Below, piece after piece: positions 40,457-50,667 of a stretch of DNA of 64,000 nucleotides. This DNA is from Streptococcus suis (lineage in GTDB: Bacteria > Bacillota > Bacilli > Lactobacillales > Streptococcaceae): positions 62,001 through 126,000 of the forward strand of contig NZ_JAMWEL010000002.1 in NCBI RefSeq assembly GCF_024509555.1, written 5' to 3'. A program made the position numbers and the translations under genes. The notes under the pieces were generated by a model. It worked only from the letters and a program-made list of their open reading frames with translations. It searched no databases and had not been told where the DNA came from. Position 1 is the stretch's first letter. Each line of letters starts with the position of its first letter.

Positions 40457-41515
40457 TTAATGGAGACCTTTCACTTCGGCTGATAGCACGTCTATCACGC
40501 CCTCTGTCAAGCGTCTAGGACCACGCACCGCCTTGACTCCCAAGTCCATCATGCGCGCTCTCGGCAACACATCATCAGTTAGTTGAGCAAGCAACTCTAC
40601 CTGCATGAGTTTCTTTTCTGTCGGAATATCTGATTCCTCGTGATTTTCTAAATTCGCCCCCAAGACTCGACAGATATAACGAATGGCCTGTACCGGCGCA
40701 GTCACGTAGATGGCTACGATGTCCCCAGCTTGAATGGTTGATTTTTGCGGCCAATAGACTACCTTATTTTCCGCAAACTCGGTATCAATATCATAGACCT
40801 TGAGATTGGCTGGAATAACCCAGTAATCTGGTCCTTGCTCTGCCTTGTAGGATTTTGGTTCTACCAGATAGCGACTTTTCTCAAGGAGGGCAAACACCGT
40901 CTGGTCCTCCACCGTATCATCTAGCAAGACCGACACCCAAGTCTTCTTTGACATATGGTAGGCAGGGAAGATGCCCGACTGACTCAGCAGCTCTGCTATT
41001 TCCCGACCGTCAACCTTGAGATTAACAATCTCCACCTCTTCTTGAGAACCGCTCCCATCCAGCTTGTCCCTCGGAATCTGACTGACCAGGGCGTACCACT
41101 TGTTATTGGCAGGGTGGCGAAAGGCCCCATAGGTCGGCAACTTGGCAAAAGGATAGTCAGGAAGGTCGCCCCACTGCACCTTGATGAGCCGGGCTATGCG
41201 GTTGCTTTGGTCTTTGGAAAATGGCAGAGCGACACAGCAAGCTTCCTCTACCCGATCCAAAATGGACTGATAAGCCTCACGCACCTGCCCCATAAAAGCA
41301 CCAGCTGGCGCAGTCACCAGATGGGCAGTATAGACCTCCTCCATCTCACAATCCCAGACATAGGACGACAGCTGACCAGCCTCATCAACCTCCACCACCG
41401 CCTCAAACTGCCCCTCCATGAAGACCTCACGGTAGATGTAACAATTGTCGGAGAGAATAAAACCGAAAGGGATGAGGGAGGGGAGGTGAATCTGATAAGA
41501 ATTTGATTTGTTCAT
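40457..41515 (-). CDS. MmcQ/YjbR-domain protein with a C-terminal EVE/PUA-like domain
   Basis: A 352-residue protein in two parts. Residues about 1-235 match MmcQ/YjbR proteins (YGAFRHPANNKWYALVSQIP, then NLKVDGREIAELLSQ and MSKKTWVSVLL). Residues about 245-340 are EVE/PUA-like (PDYWVIPANLKVYDID, then AGDIVAIYVTAPVQAIRYIC). EVE/PUA folds usually bind modified bases in nucleic acids, so the fusion hints at a nucleic-acid role; the function is unknown. The ribosome site is weak (AAAGAG). Confidence 0.7.
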   Translation of the reverse strand: MNKSNSYQIHLPSLIPFGFILSDNCYIYREVFMEGQFEAVVEVDEAGQLSSYVWDCEMEEVYTAHLVTAPAGAFMGQVREAYQSILDRVEEACCVALPFSKDQSNRIARLIKVQWGDLPDYPFAKLPTYGAFRHPANNKWYALVSQIPRDKLDGSGSQEEVEIVNLKVDGREIAELLSQSGIFPAYHMSKKTWVSVLLDDTVEDQTVFALLEKSRYLVEPKSYKAEQGPDYWVIPANLKVYDIDTEFAENKVVYWPQKSTIQAGDIVAIYVTAPVQAIRYICRVLGANLENHEESDIPTEKKLMQVELLAQLTDDVLPRARMMDLGVKAVRGPRRLTEGVIDVLSAEVKGLH

Positions 41516-41598
41516 AAATATATACTCTTTAAAAGGTAGATGATGATAAGAGAAAGAAATTATTTATCAAGATAAGATAGATAAACAAGTGATATCAT

Positions 41599-42504
41599 CT
41601 AATCTAAATCCTCTTTCAAACCATCAAGATCTTCCTGACGAAATCCTGTCAGTTCCATTATCACTTCATCCGAAAAATGCTTCGCTAACATCTGCCGGGC
41701 AATCTCTGCCTGACCTTCTAATCGACCCTCTAATCGACCTTCTTCCTGTCCACGTCTTCTCCCTAGTATGAATGATGTCTCCAATTCGCCAAAATGATTG
41801 GCGGCACTGTAGGCTAGTTGATCAATCATTTTCCGTTCCTCCTCTGTCCATGTGTCCCTATCCAGCAAGTGTTCAGCCCTGCTGATAGCTTCAGTTTGTT
41901 GCTGGCTAAATTCCTGATTGGCAAAAAATTCCATCCACAATCGTTGGTTCTTTGCTAGATTTCCCTCTCTGAGTTTGTTCAACTCAATAATAACCATCTC
42001 AAAGGGCTTCTTCAATTCACCTTGCTCACCAAAGGGCAATTCCAAAACCTGTCCATTTTCCTCAGCTATCAAGACAAAGGAATGAATGGGGTGCTTGTCA
42101 TCAAAATATTGGCTGGCAACCAAGGCGATGGAATATACTGGTGAAATCTTGTCGTACATGTCATGGGTTCGTTTGACCTTGTCACGAACATTGGGCAAAT
42201 CCTTGACCAGGTGCTGACATGCATAGGTCCAGAGCCGTTTGATAAAGCTGTGTTGGTGAACCACCTGAATTTCAATGATGACCTGAGTGCCATCATCCAG
42301 TCTGGCTAGAATGTCCACGGTGGTGCTAAAATAACCCTCCCGTTCTTTCTTCAAATCAGCAATCGTTCCATTCAAAATCTGAACAGACTTGGGACGAAAG
42401 CCCAGAAAGGTATCGATAAAGTCAATAGTAATCTCATGGTCACTGAAAATCTTCTTAGCTGCGATGTCAGCCATGGGGCTGATACTGTGGCGAAATTTTG
42501 TCAA
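41599..42504 (-). CDS. Rpn-family (PD-(D/E)XK) nuclease/transposase-like protein
   Basis: A 301-residue protein of the Rpn/PD-(D/E)XK transposase-like family. The nuclease core is seen as DILARLDDGTQVIIEIQV (about residues 64-81, D...E-x-Q), preceded by ISPMADIAAKKIFSDHEITI. The C-terminus has the family's low-complexity block GQEEGRLEGRLEGQAEIARQ. The start is TTG, five bases after GGAGG. Known Rpn proteins cut DNA and raise recombination. A second family member lies at 57471-58349. Confidence 0.82.
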   Translation of the reverse strand: MTKFRHSISPMADIAAKKIFSDHEITIDFIDTFLGFRPKSVQILNGTIADLKKEREGYFSTTVDILARLDDGTQVIIEIQVVHQHSFIKRLWTYACQHLVKDLPNVRDKVKRTHDMYDKISPVYSIALVASQYFDDKHPIHSFVLIAEENGQVLELPFGEQGELKKPFEMVIIELNKLREGNLAKNQRLWMEFFANQEFSQQQTEAISRAEHLLDRDTWTEEERKMIDQLAYSAANHFGELETSFILGRRRGQEEGRLEGRLEGQAEIARQMLAKHFSDEVIMELTGFRQEDLDGLKEDLD

Positions 42505-42778
42505 TTTTTCCTCCGATAAATAGAATTGAGAATAGTCTCTATCTATTTATTCGGAAAACCTAGTCATATTATAGCATTTAACAACTCATTTTTCCAGCTA
42601 TAGTGCACTATCTAGAGAAAAAGGGCTTTATAAGACTGTAGAATGTAAAATCCACAAAGGATAAAATAAAAAAATAATATATACAATCCAACACAGAAAA
42701 AGAGTCTGGAACAATCGTCTCAGACTCTTAAACCTAGGGTACCAATCCTAAGTTTTGGCACTAACGCCATATGTAGTT
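42505..42778. other. Intergenic gap before the first giant surface protein gene
   Basis: AT-rich sequence holding only the terminator at 42697-42730; no further gene or repeat is seen. Confidence 0.5.
42697..42730 (-). terminator. Terminator of the GH-D collagen-like surface protein gene
   Basis: Minus-strand TAAGAGTCTG-(loop)-CAGACTCTTTTTCT, a 9-bp stem and a T run. Confidence 0.85.
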
Positions 42779-45700
42779 TTAATAGCGTCTACGGCTAACC
42801 AAACGACTGGTCGCTAAGAGACCAATCATACCCAAGGCAGTCAAGGCAAGTTCTGCTTCGACTCCAGTATTTGGTAGGCTAGCTTTTTCTTCTTTTTTAG
42901 CTTCTGACCGTGCTAGTGCTGGAGCATGGCTGGCTTTAATAGCTGATAAATCAAGCTTAGGCAAAGCTGGTGCTTTGACACTTTCACCTTTGGCTGTGAT
43001 GATTTCTTCCTCTGGTAAAACACCTAGTGGGAGTACTTCAGCGGTCGGTGCTACATTCGGTACAATACCACCGTCAAATTCTGGCAAAGCTGGTTGCAAG
43101 AGGCTCTCACCTTTAGCAGTAATCAATTCTTCCTCAAAAGGAGTAGTTGCAGTTGTGCTTGTTTCGCCTTGTGGGCCTTGTGGACCTACTGGTTCGGTTG
43201 CACCTGGTTCACCTTGTGGGCCTTGTGGACCTACTGGGCCGGTTGCACCTGGTTCGCCTTGTGGGCCTTGTGGGCCGGCTGGGCCGGTTGCACCTGGTTC
43301 GCCTTGTGGGCCTTGTGGACCTACTGGGCCAGTTGCGCCTGGTTCGCCTTGTGGACCTTGTGGGCCGACTGGGCCAGTTGCACCAGTATCGCCTTTTGGA
43401 CCTGCTACTCCGGCTGGGCCAGTTGCACCGGTATCGCCTTTAGGACCTTGTGGGCCGGCTGGGCCGGTTGCACCGGTATCGCCTTGTGGGCCTTGTGGAC
43501 CTACTGGACCGGTTGCACCAGTATCGCCTTTAGGACCTGCTGCACCGGCTGGGCCAGTTGCACCAGTATCGCCTTTTGGACCTGCTACTCCGGCTGGGCC
43601 AGTTGCACCAGTATCGCCTTTTGGACCTGCTACTCCGGCTGGGCCAGTTGCACCAGTATCCCCTTTAGGACCTGCTACTCCGGCTGGGCCGGTTGCACCG
43701 GTATCGCCTTTAGGACCTGCTACTCCGGCTGGGCCAGTTGCACCGGTATCGCCTTTAGGACCTGCTACACCAGCTGGGCCGGTTGCACCTGTATCACCTT
43801 TAGCACCTGTCGCTCCAGTGTCACCTTTTTCGCCCTTATCACCTTTTTCACCTTTCAACCAAAGTTGAACGTCGGCCTTATCAACATCATTATCTCCATC
43901 AAGGTCACCTACCTCCGTAGCAAACCAGTCAATAAATGTTGTTGTCGTTGCTGTATCACTATAAACAATAGCATAGTCACTAAAGTTATTAGCAGTAAAG
44001 GTTACTACCTTACGAGGACTGCCGTCTGCAGCCACTCTCACAGATTCAGTAAATGGTAATTCTACCTTATCACTTAAAGTTGGCAAGTACAAGACTTTCT
44101 CTACTTTCTTACCGGCATCAACAGGTAGGCTTACACGAACTGGTAAGGTATTGGCAACCGTATGTCCAGCTTCATCAACGAGAACGATATCAAACAAATC
44201 ATAGTCTTTATCTGCCAGAGCCACTGGGACATTTTCAGTGCCTTCTTTATGTGTAACACGCAGACCGATAATAGAATCTAGTTCATTAGCCTGTAACTCT
44301 AAACGAACACCGGTTGCAGCATCTGTCAAGGTTCTAGAGCTAGCTTCCCCAACTGGAACTAATTGAGCCAGTGCTGTACGTAAAGCCGTATTCGCACTAT
44401 CAATTGCTTCTTGTGTAGTTGCTGTTAACCCAGCTTCTGAGCTTGGGAGCAGCTCAAGAACTTTTGCATAGCTATCACTTGTATAAGCTGCGCTATCTAG
44501 AGCCTTAGCCTGTTCAATTGCATTTCTCAAGTAGGCAGTAGTCAATCTCTCAACTTTTTCAGGAACAAAGAGAACGACTGGAGTTAACTCCGCAACGGCA
44601 ACAATTTTATTGCGTAAATCATTATTCCAATGATGTGTTTCATGAGCCGTCAGACGGAAATATTTAGCTTCTACAGGAGTAAATAGGATAGAATGGTATG
44701 GTTTACCTGGAATAAATCCGATTGTACCATCTCCATTGCCTTCAGTAAGACTAACTGGAGACCAAGTTTGACCGTCCAAACTATACTCCAAGGAGGCCTT
44801 ACGAATATCTCCTGTCGCTTGAAGATTGCGTAAGCGAGGTACATAACGAACTTCACCAACTGTACCTGGATTAGCCATCTCAATCGTCAAGGTTTGACGT
44901 GTCGTTCTGTTATCTGCTGACTGGCTACTTGCCCAGTATGTATTTGGATTGCCATCGGTTGCTGAACCTGCTGGACGAGGACCGCCATCATTTGGATCAT
45001 AAGACGGTGCACTTGTTCCTTCGGCATTCATATCAGCTGGACGGAGTTCTTCAACAGGAGACAATTCTCTAGCGAGTGTATTGGCTGTCTCGAAATCACG
45101 TGCTCCATTCTCAAGAATAAAGCGACTAACAGTACCAGCAAATCCATCAGCTGCCAGACTAAGTGTTGAACGTTCCAACACCTCATTAATCTTATCTGGA
45201 TTATAATGGCTATTGTGCAACTCGCCGTTGATGTAAATACGCAAGCTACCATTTGGCACACGGACTGCTGTGATAGTTACCTCTTCATTCGGAGCAATCA
45301 ACTTGTCTGGACGACCGTTGTCTTCTTCACTCAAGTTCGTAAATGGTGCTGATTTAACGACTTCACCTTTCACCTCAAAGACAGCACGGCCATCAGCATC
45401 AACAGAAAGTTTCCATTGGCCTTCTTGTTCAGCAATCGTTTGATCCAAGCGATCAAGCGATACTTTTGCAGTTACAGAGAAGACTCCTCTACCCTCAATA
45501 CCATCATTTACAAGTGTTTGACTTGGGTTTACCTGACTGATGTCATGAATGATACCACCACTATAGGCTGTGAGATTCGCTGTACCTGATGAGATATTTG
45601 CTGTACCAGCATTATCTTTTACATTACTATAACGAACTACGACTTTCTCGCGATCGGTCAATCGATCAGACAGATTCAAGGTAACTGTACGAAGATTTGC

Positions 45701-48700
45701 ATTCAACTCAGTTGAAGCAATGGTATGACCAGCTACTTCAAAAGTAGCACCATCAATCACAACACGTTCGTCGAATTCAAGTGTAATCTGATTATCTGCA
45801 ACCGCCTTAGCTTCAAACAACTCCGCTGGACGAGTATCCTGCACTTTGGAGTATTGGAAGACTACAGACTCATATGGTCTTAATGTAATCCGAACTGTGT
45901 CACCATAATTGGTTACTGCACTTGTATCATGGCGTTTATCACCAAGTACAGTTGTACGATACATATTAGCTGTACCTTCACGCATACCAACGATACGGTT
46001 CAATTGCAATTCATAGGTTTGTTCTCTATCAATCGGGTTGCGGATAGATACGATACCATTGTCCGCATCCCAGGCAGAATATCCGTACACTTCACCTTCA
46101 CGTGGTTGTCCACCATGGAATACTGAATTACGGAGAGTCTCAAAATTAGACTCAATCCATTTCACAGCCTCACCGTTGACTTGCCACTTAGCATCATCCA
46201 ACATACTTGGGCTGTAGTAGAATTCCCAGAATCCTGTACCACGAGTACCAAGCATGTATAGATATGTTCTGAAGTCCTCAGTAGAGAAATTGATTTGACC
46301 ACGTGCTGGTCCCATCGGACTCATCTTCTTGCTTGAATGGGCTGTCGCACCATAAACTGGGTCATGGTTGTAAATATTTGAGAATGGGATCTGCCATTTA
46401 CGATTGCGGATGAGTTTTTCATAGGAATCATCACGATATGAAAGTGCCTCATTGGCATCATTACCAAAGTCTAACTGATCATTTGGCGCGCGTTTCACCC
46501 CATCTTGATAATCTACGTCAGCAGTATTTTGCATCCAGATAGAGTTAACCCACTGCAAGAACCATGGTGATGGTGGAATGTAGGATGTCAAGTTAATCCA
46601 TGCATCATCACGGGTTGGAGCATTGGCGCGAATAATTTCATACAAATCAATCCAACGCTCATGGGCCTCCGTCATAGAATACATATTCTTATAACCGCCA
46701 CCGATATAGTTACCATTGGTATCCGTAGTATTTTGTGGATAACGGAGCATACCGTCCAGTTTCCAATAGTTGATGTCGAATTCTTGACCATAGTTTTCAA
46801 ACAATTCCTTCAAGGCATCAACATAACGCTTATCACCAATGTAGACATCCCCAGCAGGAGTTCTTGAACCTTGTCCCGTTGACACTAGATGGTTAGCCAT
46901 AGTCCCTTCAGTTCCATAACCACCACGAGGGCCCATCCAGAGACCAAAGTCAGATCCAAAGCGTTGAACCTGTTTACTTGAATCGTAGAGCTTATTAGGG
47001 AACTTATTATTGAAGTCCCAAACTGAGCTAACATTTTGCCAACCATCATCCACTACAAAGGAATCAAGCGGTGAGATTCCACCATTTGTGAAACCACGGT
47101 CAATTTCATTAAAGCTAGACTTGATATTATCAGCTGTAATATTCTTCATCAAGTCATACCAAGAGTTGTACTGTTTACGGAAATAGGTCTTAGTACCAAT
47201 CTCAGCAATATAGTCATAGAAATCTTGTTGAAGTACACTGTATTCATTCGAACGTGCTACACCAACAACTGTATTCCATGTATGGTAGTTTCCATTTTCA
47301 TCCAAGCTAAGTTCTGCTAAAGTTTTACCAGAATAATAGCGTGAGAATAACTGCTTGGTCGTAGCTTCTACTGAGTTCCAAGCAATTGGGAATTCGGAAC
47401 CTGTATAGAAACTGCCCATATAAACAGGTTGTCCAAGTCCAGCATGGAAACCATCAAAGTTTGCCATTTCTGCAATAGGCGCTTGGTTAGAGAACTCTTC
47501 GTAAGCCTGATTTGCAGGAAGTTTAAAGCTTTGCAAATCAATGGTATCAATAGCCAAGCTAGAACGATGCTCTTCTGGCACCGAAATCAGCAAATGACTT
47601 TGCGTAAACTTGGCATCATTTCTCAAGTTCATTACATACTTGATGGTAACTGGTACATTTTTGTATGTATACGGTTGGAAGGTATATGTAACGGTTTGAT
47701 CTACATCTGTAACAACCTTTTGAATACCATTCTCAGCTAATGTCAATTTGTCAAGAGAGATTTGAGTGCGAGAACGAAATGCTTCTAAATCTCGAAGATA
47801 TTGTGCCTCACGCTCAGCTTGACGTGCTCGAATCACTTCAGCTGTATCACTAGAAACATCGAATTCTGCCGCAGCAGCAAAAGGCTGATTATTATGAGCA
47901 CTTCGTGCCTCAAACTTGATAGCGGTTACATTTTCTTTTAACGAACCAAGATCAATATACTGAGTCTGTTTAGGATTAGTAGAAATTGTACTTGAAATAA
48001 TTTCAGTATATTCAGTATCAGCACCTTGTTTGATATATAACTTATAATCCTTAATGACACCATTATCTGCACCGTCTTGACGAGGAACATAAATAAAGGT
48101 ACGAATGTTTTTAGCTTCTGGGAAACTAAACTCAACATGAGCCGGTAACTGATTTGTTCTACCGATACTGTTCGCTCCACCACCACTATAATTGCTATGC
48201 CATCTTGTAGTTAAGTTGCCATCAAGAGCAAGTGAAACTGGTCCTTCTACTCCAGCATTAGCTGATGAATTTGTAGTTGCAGTCCATCTATTACGATCCT
48301 CAGCCTCTGCAACATAACCAGGACGAGTTGGTGGCTGCTCTGTGTCGGTTGCTGTTGGCTTAAACTGAATGACAAATTCTTTGGAATCTTCTAAGAATTG
48401 GATATCATCCTCTTCTGTTGTCAATTTATTAGAGATAGAAACCGTACGTAGTCTGCCATCCTTAACAACCATCTTACGACTGATATAGTCATTTTGAAGA
48501 GAAATTTCTTGATTTTCTACACGAATATTCTCGGTACTAACAACCGTTGGTGTTTCTGGTTCAACTACAGGGTTTGATTCTCCTGGTTGTTCCGGTTGTG
48601 TCGGGGTTGTAGTATCCGGCACTGGCGTAGGTGTCACCACTGGCGTCGTTGGTGGGGTATCCGGTTGTACCACTGGATTAGTTGGAGTTGTAGTATCCGG

Positions 48701-50080
48701 CGCTGGTCTATCACCAGTAGGTGGTACTGGAACTGGTGTTTCTGTCGAAGGTCGATCTTCTTCTACAAGATCTGGAATCTTATAGGCGATTGGTTTAAAT
48801 TCACCAACAGCCACAATCTTGTTACGATTTTCTGTTTGCCAATGATGTGTCTCAAGAGCTGTCAAACGCAATTGTTTAGCGATTACTTCTTCAAACTGAA
48901 TATCTTTTCTATGAACGGAAGTTCCTAGGGTAAATACATTATTAGCTGGTTCACCCACAAGTCGAACACGTTTCCACTCTTCATTTGTGTCATCTGACTC
49001 ACGGTATTCAATATATCCAGAAATAATATTTCCAACTGCTGATCCACCATTTTGTCTCGGAAGATATTCTACAACACTAACAATTGCTGGTTCATTCAAT
49101 GTGACAGTAAGCTGTTGACGGCTTGACTCCAGACTGTTATTCTGATCCGAAGCACTTACCCAATACGTATTCGCATTCCCATCTATTGCGGCTGAAGCAG
49201 GTCGCTCTCCTCCATCATTTGGATTAAAACTAGTTGCAGTTGCAGAAGCAATGCCAACAAGCTCATTCGTCGGAACTTGTTTTGTACCACGTGGAATAAA
49301 GTCCGCAGCAGTAACCATCTTATTACGATTAGCTTCCTCCCAGTGCTGAGTCCTACTTGCTACTAACTTGAAGTACTGAGCATTTACTGGTGTAATATTG
49401 ATCATTTTTGTCATTTGATTTTTCACAAATGATACTGATTTATCTGAATTAACCGTTCCTCGACTATTATCAACACTCGTTGGATTTGCCAATTCCCATT
49501 CAACACCATTCAGACTGTGGAAAATACTCAATTGATCAATATTTCCTGTTACATCACTAGCACCTGGAGCCTGTCTTGGTGTGTACTCGATACGGGAAAC
49601 CATGGCTGGTTCCACTAATTTTGTAATCAGATGCTGTGGGTTTTCAGCTGTATTATGATTAGCTGCAACTGGATCAGAAGTCCAATAGGTTTTCTCGTTG
49701 TCATCATAAGCAGCCGATGCTGGATGACCAGTTTCATTTGATTTTGCACCATTGTAGGTCAAATCTACTGGCACTCGCACTTCGGTCGTCTCTACCTGTG
49801 CATTATCATTTCCCTCTGCAACAGCAAATTCCGGCTCACGTTCAACAGTCAAATTATCAGTAGATACATTGTCTGTAGCAAGTTCACCTGTATTCTCTTC
49901 AACAGACACTTCGTTTGAATTTTGATTAGCCAAGTTTGTAGTCGTCTGGTCAGAAATTGTATTCGCCAGGACAGATGGAGCGTGTAACATACCCGCTAAC
50001 ATAACCCCTACAACTACCGAACCAACACCAAAAGTAGTCTTCCGGATAGAATACTGGTATTTACGATTTAATCTATTCAT
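42779..50080 (-). CDS. Giant LPXTG surface protein: discoidin domains, GH36-like glycosidase, EF-hand and collagen-like region
   Basis: 2433 residues, exported and wall-anchored. In order: YSIRK signal peptide (about 10-40); two discoidin/F5-8C-like domains (about 105-440); Pro/Thr linker; a third discoidin-like domain (about 600-740); a catalytic domain with SFVVDDGWQ (near 1005) and YWKLDGM (near 1103), the paired acidic motifs of clan GH-D (GH36-like) alpha-galactosidase-type enzymes; an Ig-like and a LamG-like part (to about 1660); a fourth discoidin-like domain (about 1690-1830); a FIVAR-like helix bundle; a beta-module ending FSDYAIVY; an EF-hand loop [12 protein letters not shown]; 77 Gly-X-Y triplets (2077-2307); LPNTG (about 2401) and an RRRY tail. 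It probably trims host or polymer galactosides at the cell surface; the exact sugar is not known. Ribosome site AAAGGAG. Confidence 0.9.
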   Translation of the reverse strand: MNRLNRKYQYSIRKTTFGVGSVVVGVMLAGMLHAPSVLANTISDQTTTNLANQNSNEVSVEENTGELATDNVSTDNLTVEREPEFAVAEGNDNAQVETTEVRVPVDLTYNGAKSNETGHPASAAYDDNEKTYWTSDPVAANHNTAENPQHLITKLVEPAMVSRIEYTPRQAPGASDVTGNIDQLSIFHSLNGVEWELANPTSVDNSRGTVNSDKSVSFVKNQMTKMINITPVNAQYFKLVASRTQHWEEANRNKMVTAADFIPRGTKQVPTNELVGIASATATSFNPNDGGERPASAAIDGNANTYWVSASDQNNSLESSRQQLTVTLNEPAIVSVVEYLPRQNGGSAVGNIISGYIEYRESDDTNEEWKRVRLVGEPANNVFTLGTSVHRKDIQFEEVIAKQLRLTALETHHWQTENRNKIVAVGEFKPIAYKIPDLVEEDRPSTETPVPVPPTGDRPAPDTTTPTNPVVQPDTPPTTPVVTPTPVPDTTTPTQPEQPGESNPVVEPETPTVVSTENIRVENQEISLQNDYISRKMVVKDGRLRTVSISNKLTTEEDDIQFLEDSKEFVIQFKPTATDTEQPPTRPGYVAEAEDRNRWTATTNSSANAGVEGPVSLALDGNLTTRWHSNYSGGGANSIGRTNQLPAHVEFSFPEAKNIRTFIYVPRQDGADNGVIKDYKLYIKQGADTEYTEIISSTISTNPKQTQYIDLGSLKENVTAIKFEARSAHNNQPFAAAAEFDVSSDTAEVIRARQAEREAQYLRDLEAFRSRTQISLDKLTLAENGIQKVVTDVDQTVTYTFQPYTYKNVPVTIKYVMNLRNDAKFTQSHLLISVPEEHRSSLAIDTIDLQSFKLPANQAYEEFSNQAPIAEMANFDGFHAGLGQPVYMGSFYTGSEFPIAWNSVEATTKQLFSRYYSGKTLAELSLDENGNYHTWNTVVGVARSNEYSVLQQDFYDYIAEIGTKTYFRKQYNSWYDLMKNITADNIKSSFNEIDRGFTNGGISPLDSFVVDDGWQNVSSVWDFNNKFPNKLYDSSKQVQRFGSDFGLWMGPRGGYGTEGTMANHLVSTGQGSRTPAGDVYIGDKRYVDALKELFENYGQEFDINYWKLDGMLRYPQNTTDTNGNYIGGGYKNMYSMTEAHERWIDLYEIIRANAPTRDDAWINLTSYIPPSPWFLQWVNSIWMQNTADVDYQDGVKRAPNDQLDFGNDANEALSYRDDSYEKLIRNRKWQIPFSNIYNHDPVYGATAHSSKKMSPMGPARGQINFSTEDFRTYLYMLGTRGTGFWEFYYSPSMLDDAKWQVNGEAVKWIESNFETLRNSVFHGGQPREGEVYGYSAWDADNGIVSIRNPIDREQTYELQLNRIVGMREGTANMYRTTVLGDKRHDTSAVTNYGDTVRITLRPYESVVFQYSKVQDTRPAELFEAKAVADNQITLEFDERVVIDGATFEVAGHTIASTELNANLRTVTLNLSDRLTDREKVVVRYSNVKDNAGTANISSGTANLTAYSGGIIHDISQVNPSQTLVNDGIEGRGVFSVTAKVSLDRLDQTIAEQEGQWKLSVDADGRAVFEVKGEVVKSAPFTNLSEEDNGRPDKLIAPNEEVTITAVRVPNGSLRIYINGELHNSHYNPDKINEVLERSTLSLAADGFAGTVSRFILENGARDFETANTLARELSPVEELRPADMNAEGTSAPSYDPNDGGPRPAGSATDGNPNTYWASSQSADNRTTRQTLTIEMANPGTVGEVRYVPRLRNLQATGDIRKASLEYSLDGQTWSPVSLTEGNGDGTIGFIPGKPYHSILFTPVEAKYFRLTAHETHHWNNDLRNKIVAVAELTPVVLFVPEKVERLTTAYLRNAIEQAKALDSAAYTSDSYAKVLELLPSSEAGLTATTQEAIDSANTALRTALAQLVPVGEASSRTLTDAATGVRLELQANELDSIIGLRVTHKEGTENVPVALADKDYDLFDIVLVDEAGHTVANTLPVRVSLPVDAGKKVEKVLYLPTLSDKVELPFTESVRVAADGSPRKVVTFTANNFSDYAIVYSDTATTTTFIDWFATEVGDLDGDNDVDKADVQLWLKGEKGDKGEKGDTGATGAKGDTGATGPAGVAGPKGDTGATGPAGVAGPKGDTGATGPAGVAGPKGDTGATGPAGVAGPKGDTGATGPAGVAGPKGDTGATGPAGAAGPKGDTGATGPVGPQGPQGDTGATGPAGPQGPKGDTGATGPAGVAGPKGDTGATGPVGPQGPQGEPGATGPVGPQGPQGEPGATGPAGPQGPQGEPGATGPVGPQGPQGEPGATEPVGPQGPQGETSTTATTPFEEELITAKGESLLQPALPEFDGGIVPNVAPTAEVLPLGVLPEEEIITAKGESVKAPALPKLDLSAIKASHAPALARSEAKKEEKASLPNTGVEAELALTALGMIGLLATSRLVSRRRY
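43160..43852 (-). repeat. Collagen-like Gly-X-Y region, 45-bp repeats (protein 1)
   Basis: 77 consecutive triplets, mostly 14 units of five triplets (45 bp each). The first part repeats [15 protein letters not shown]; towards the C-terminus it changes to [15 protein letters not shown]. One triplet near the end is EPV in place of GPV, a break of the Gly rule. Such units expand and shrink by slippage, so length should vary between strains. Confidence 0.95.
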
Positions 50081-50185
50081 TAATAAACTCCTTTTCTAAA
50101 TTCCATATAATAAAACTTTTTTTGACTATCTTCCTTGTTTTAATTACACTCCTTCACACTTTATTTTAATATAGTCTTTTACAAT

Positions 50186-50214
50186 ATATTAACAAAAAAA
50201 GTAAGCGTTTGCAA
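50186..50214 (-). promoter_or_regulatory. Promoter with cre site, first giant surface protein
   Basis: Minus-strand TTGCAA (50209-50214), 17-bp spacer, TGTTAATAT with -10 at 50186-50191. The stretch 50200-50214 reads TTGCAAACGCTTACT on the minus strand, a full match to the WTGNAANCGNWNNCW consensus of CcpA catabolite-response elements. A repressor bound there would cover the -35 box. The same layout precedes the second gene. Confidence 0.75.
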
Positions 50215-50456
50215 CATATTTTATCGCTTGATATAAAGAAATAATGATATATTCACCTTGAATAAGAACATGACAAAATTGCCTCAGTTCCTTAACGTGG
50301 AAACCGATTCATTCGACTATAACATCTTTAACTCGTCAACCACAAAAGCCTCACGAAGATTATACAACTAGTGAGGACTTTATGTTCGTTTTCATTATTC
50401 TGTGAGTGTGGACGGAGCCATCATGGATGTCTCTCCCGCTCCCTCTAGATGTTAGG

Positions 50457-50553
50457 GTCTTTTAGTTTTTCTTTTATTACTTCGTTGACGAGTAGTGCCA
50501 AGCACCAGTTACGCCTGAATCTTGATGCCTAGTACTAATAGTAAACAAAAATA
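50457..50553. mobile_element. MITE-like element, copy B
   Basis: About 97 bp related to the element at 56916-57017 in opposite orientation. The shared parts are TAGTACTAGGCA near one end and GTAATAAAAG near the other. The end GTCTTTTAGTTTTTCTTTTATTAC matches the terminal repeat of copy A. It has no coding capacity. The outer limits are uncertain by a few bases. Confidence 0.6.
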
Positions 50554-50593
50554 TTGTAACAGACTTCTACTCACTATAGTTGACAAAGAGCCC

Positions 50594-50625
50594 AAAAAAG
50601 TAGGTAGACAAGTGTCTACCTACTC
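50594..50625 (-). terminator. Terminator of the second giant surface protein gene
   Basis: Minus-strand AGTAGGTAGAC-ACTT-GTCTACCTACT followed by TTTTT, a perfect 11-bp stem. Confidence 0.93.
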
Positions 50626-50667
50626 GATTATATAGAAAGGCCAAACTTAGTTAGGAGTTTATCCTTC

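Larger units (their letters stand above)
50081..50667. other. Intergenic region between the two giant surface genes
   Basis: It holds the promoter and cre site of the 2433-residue protein (50186-50214), a MITE-like element (50457-50553) and the terminator of the second gene (50594-50625). A hairpin-forming AAAGTCCTCAC/GTGAGGCTTT pair lies at 50344-50383. No gene is seen. Confidence 0.6.

Noticed and set aside
42975-43868. Long plus-strand frames of Gly/Pro- and Ser/Pro-rich proteins opposite the collagen region
   Set aside because: They are antisense shadows caused by the GC-rich 9-bp triplet period; no ribosome sites or family matches.
50344-50383. Hairpin as a terminator
   Set aside because: The stem has a bulge and a 16-base loop, and no gene on either strand ends just before it.
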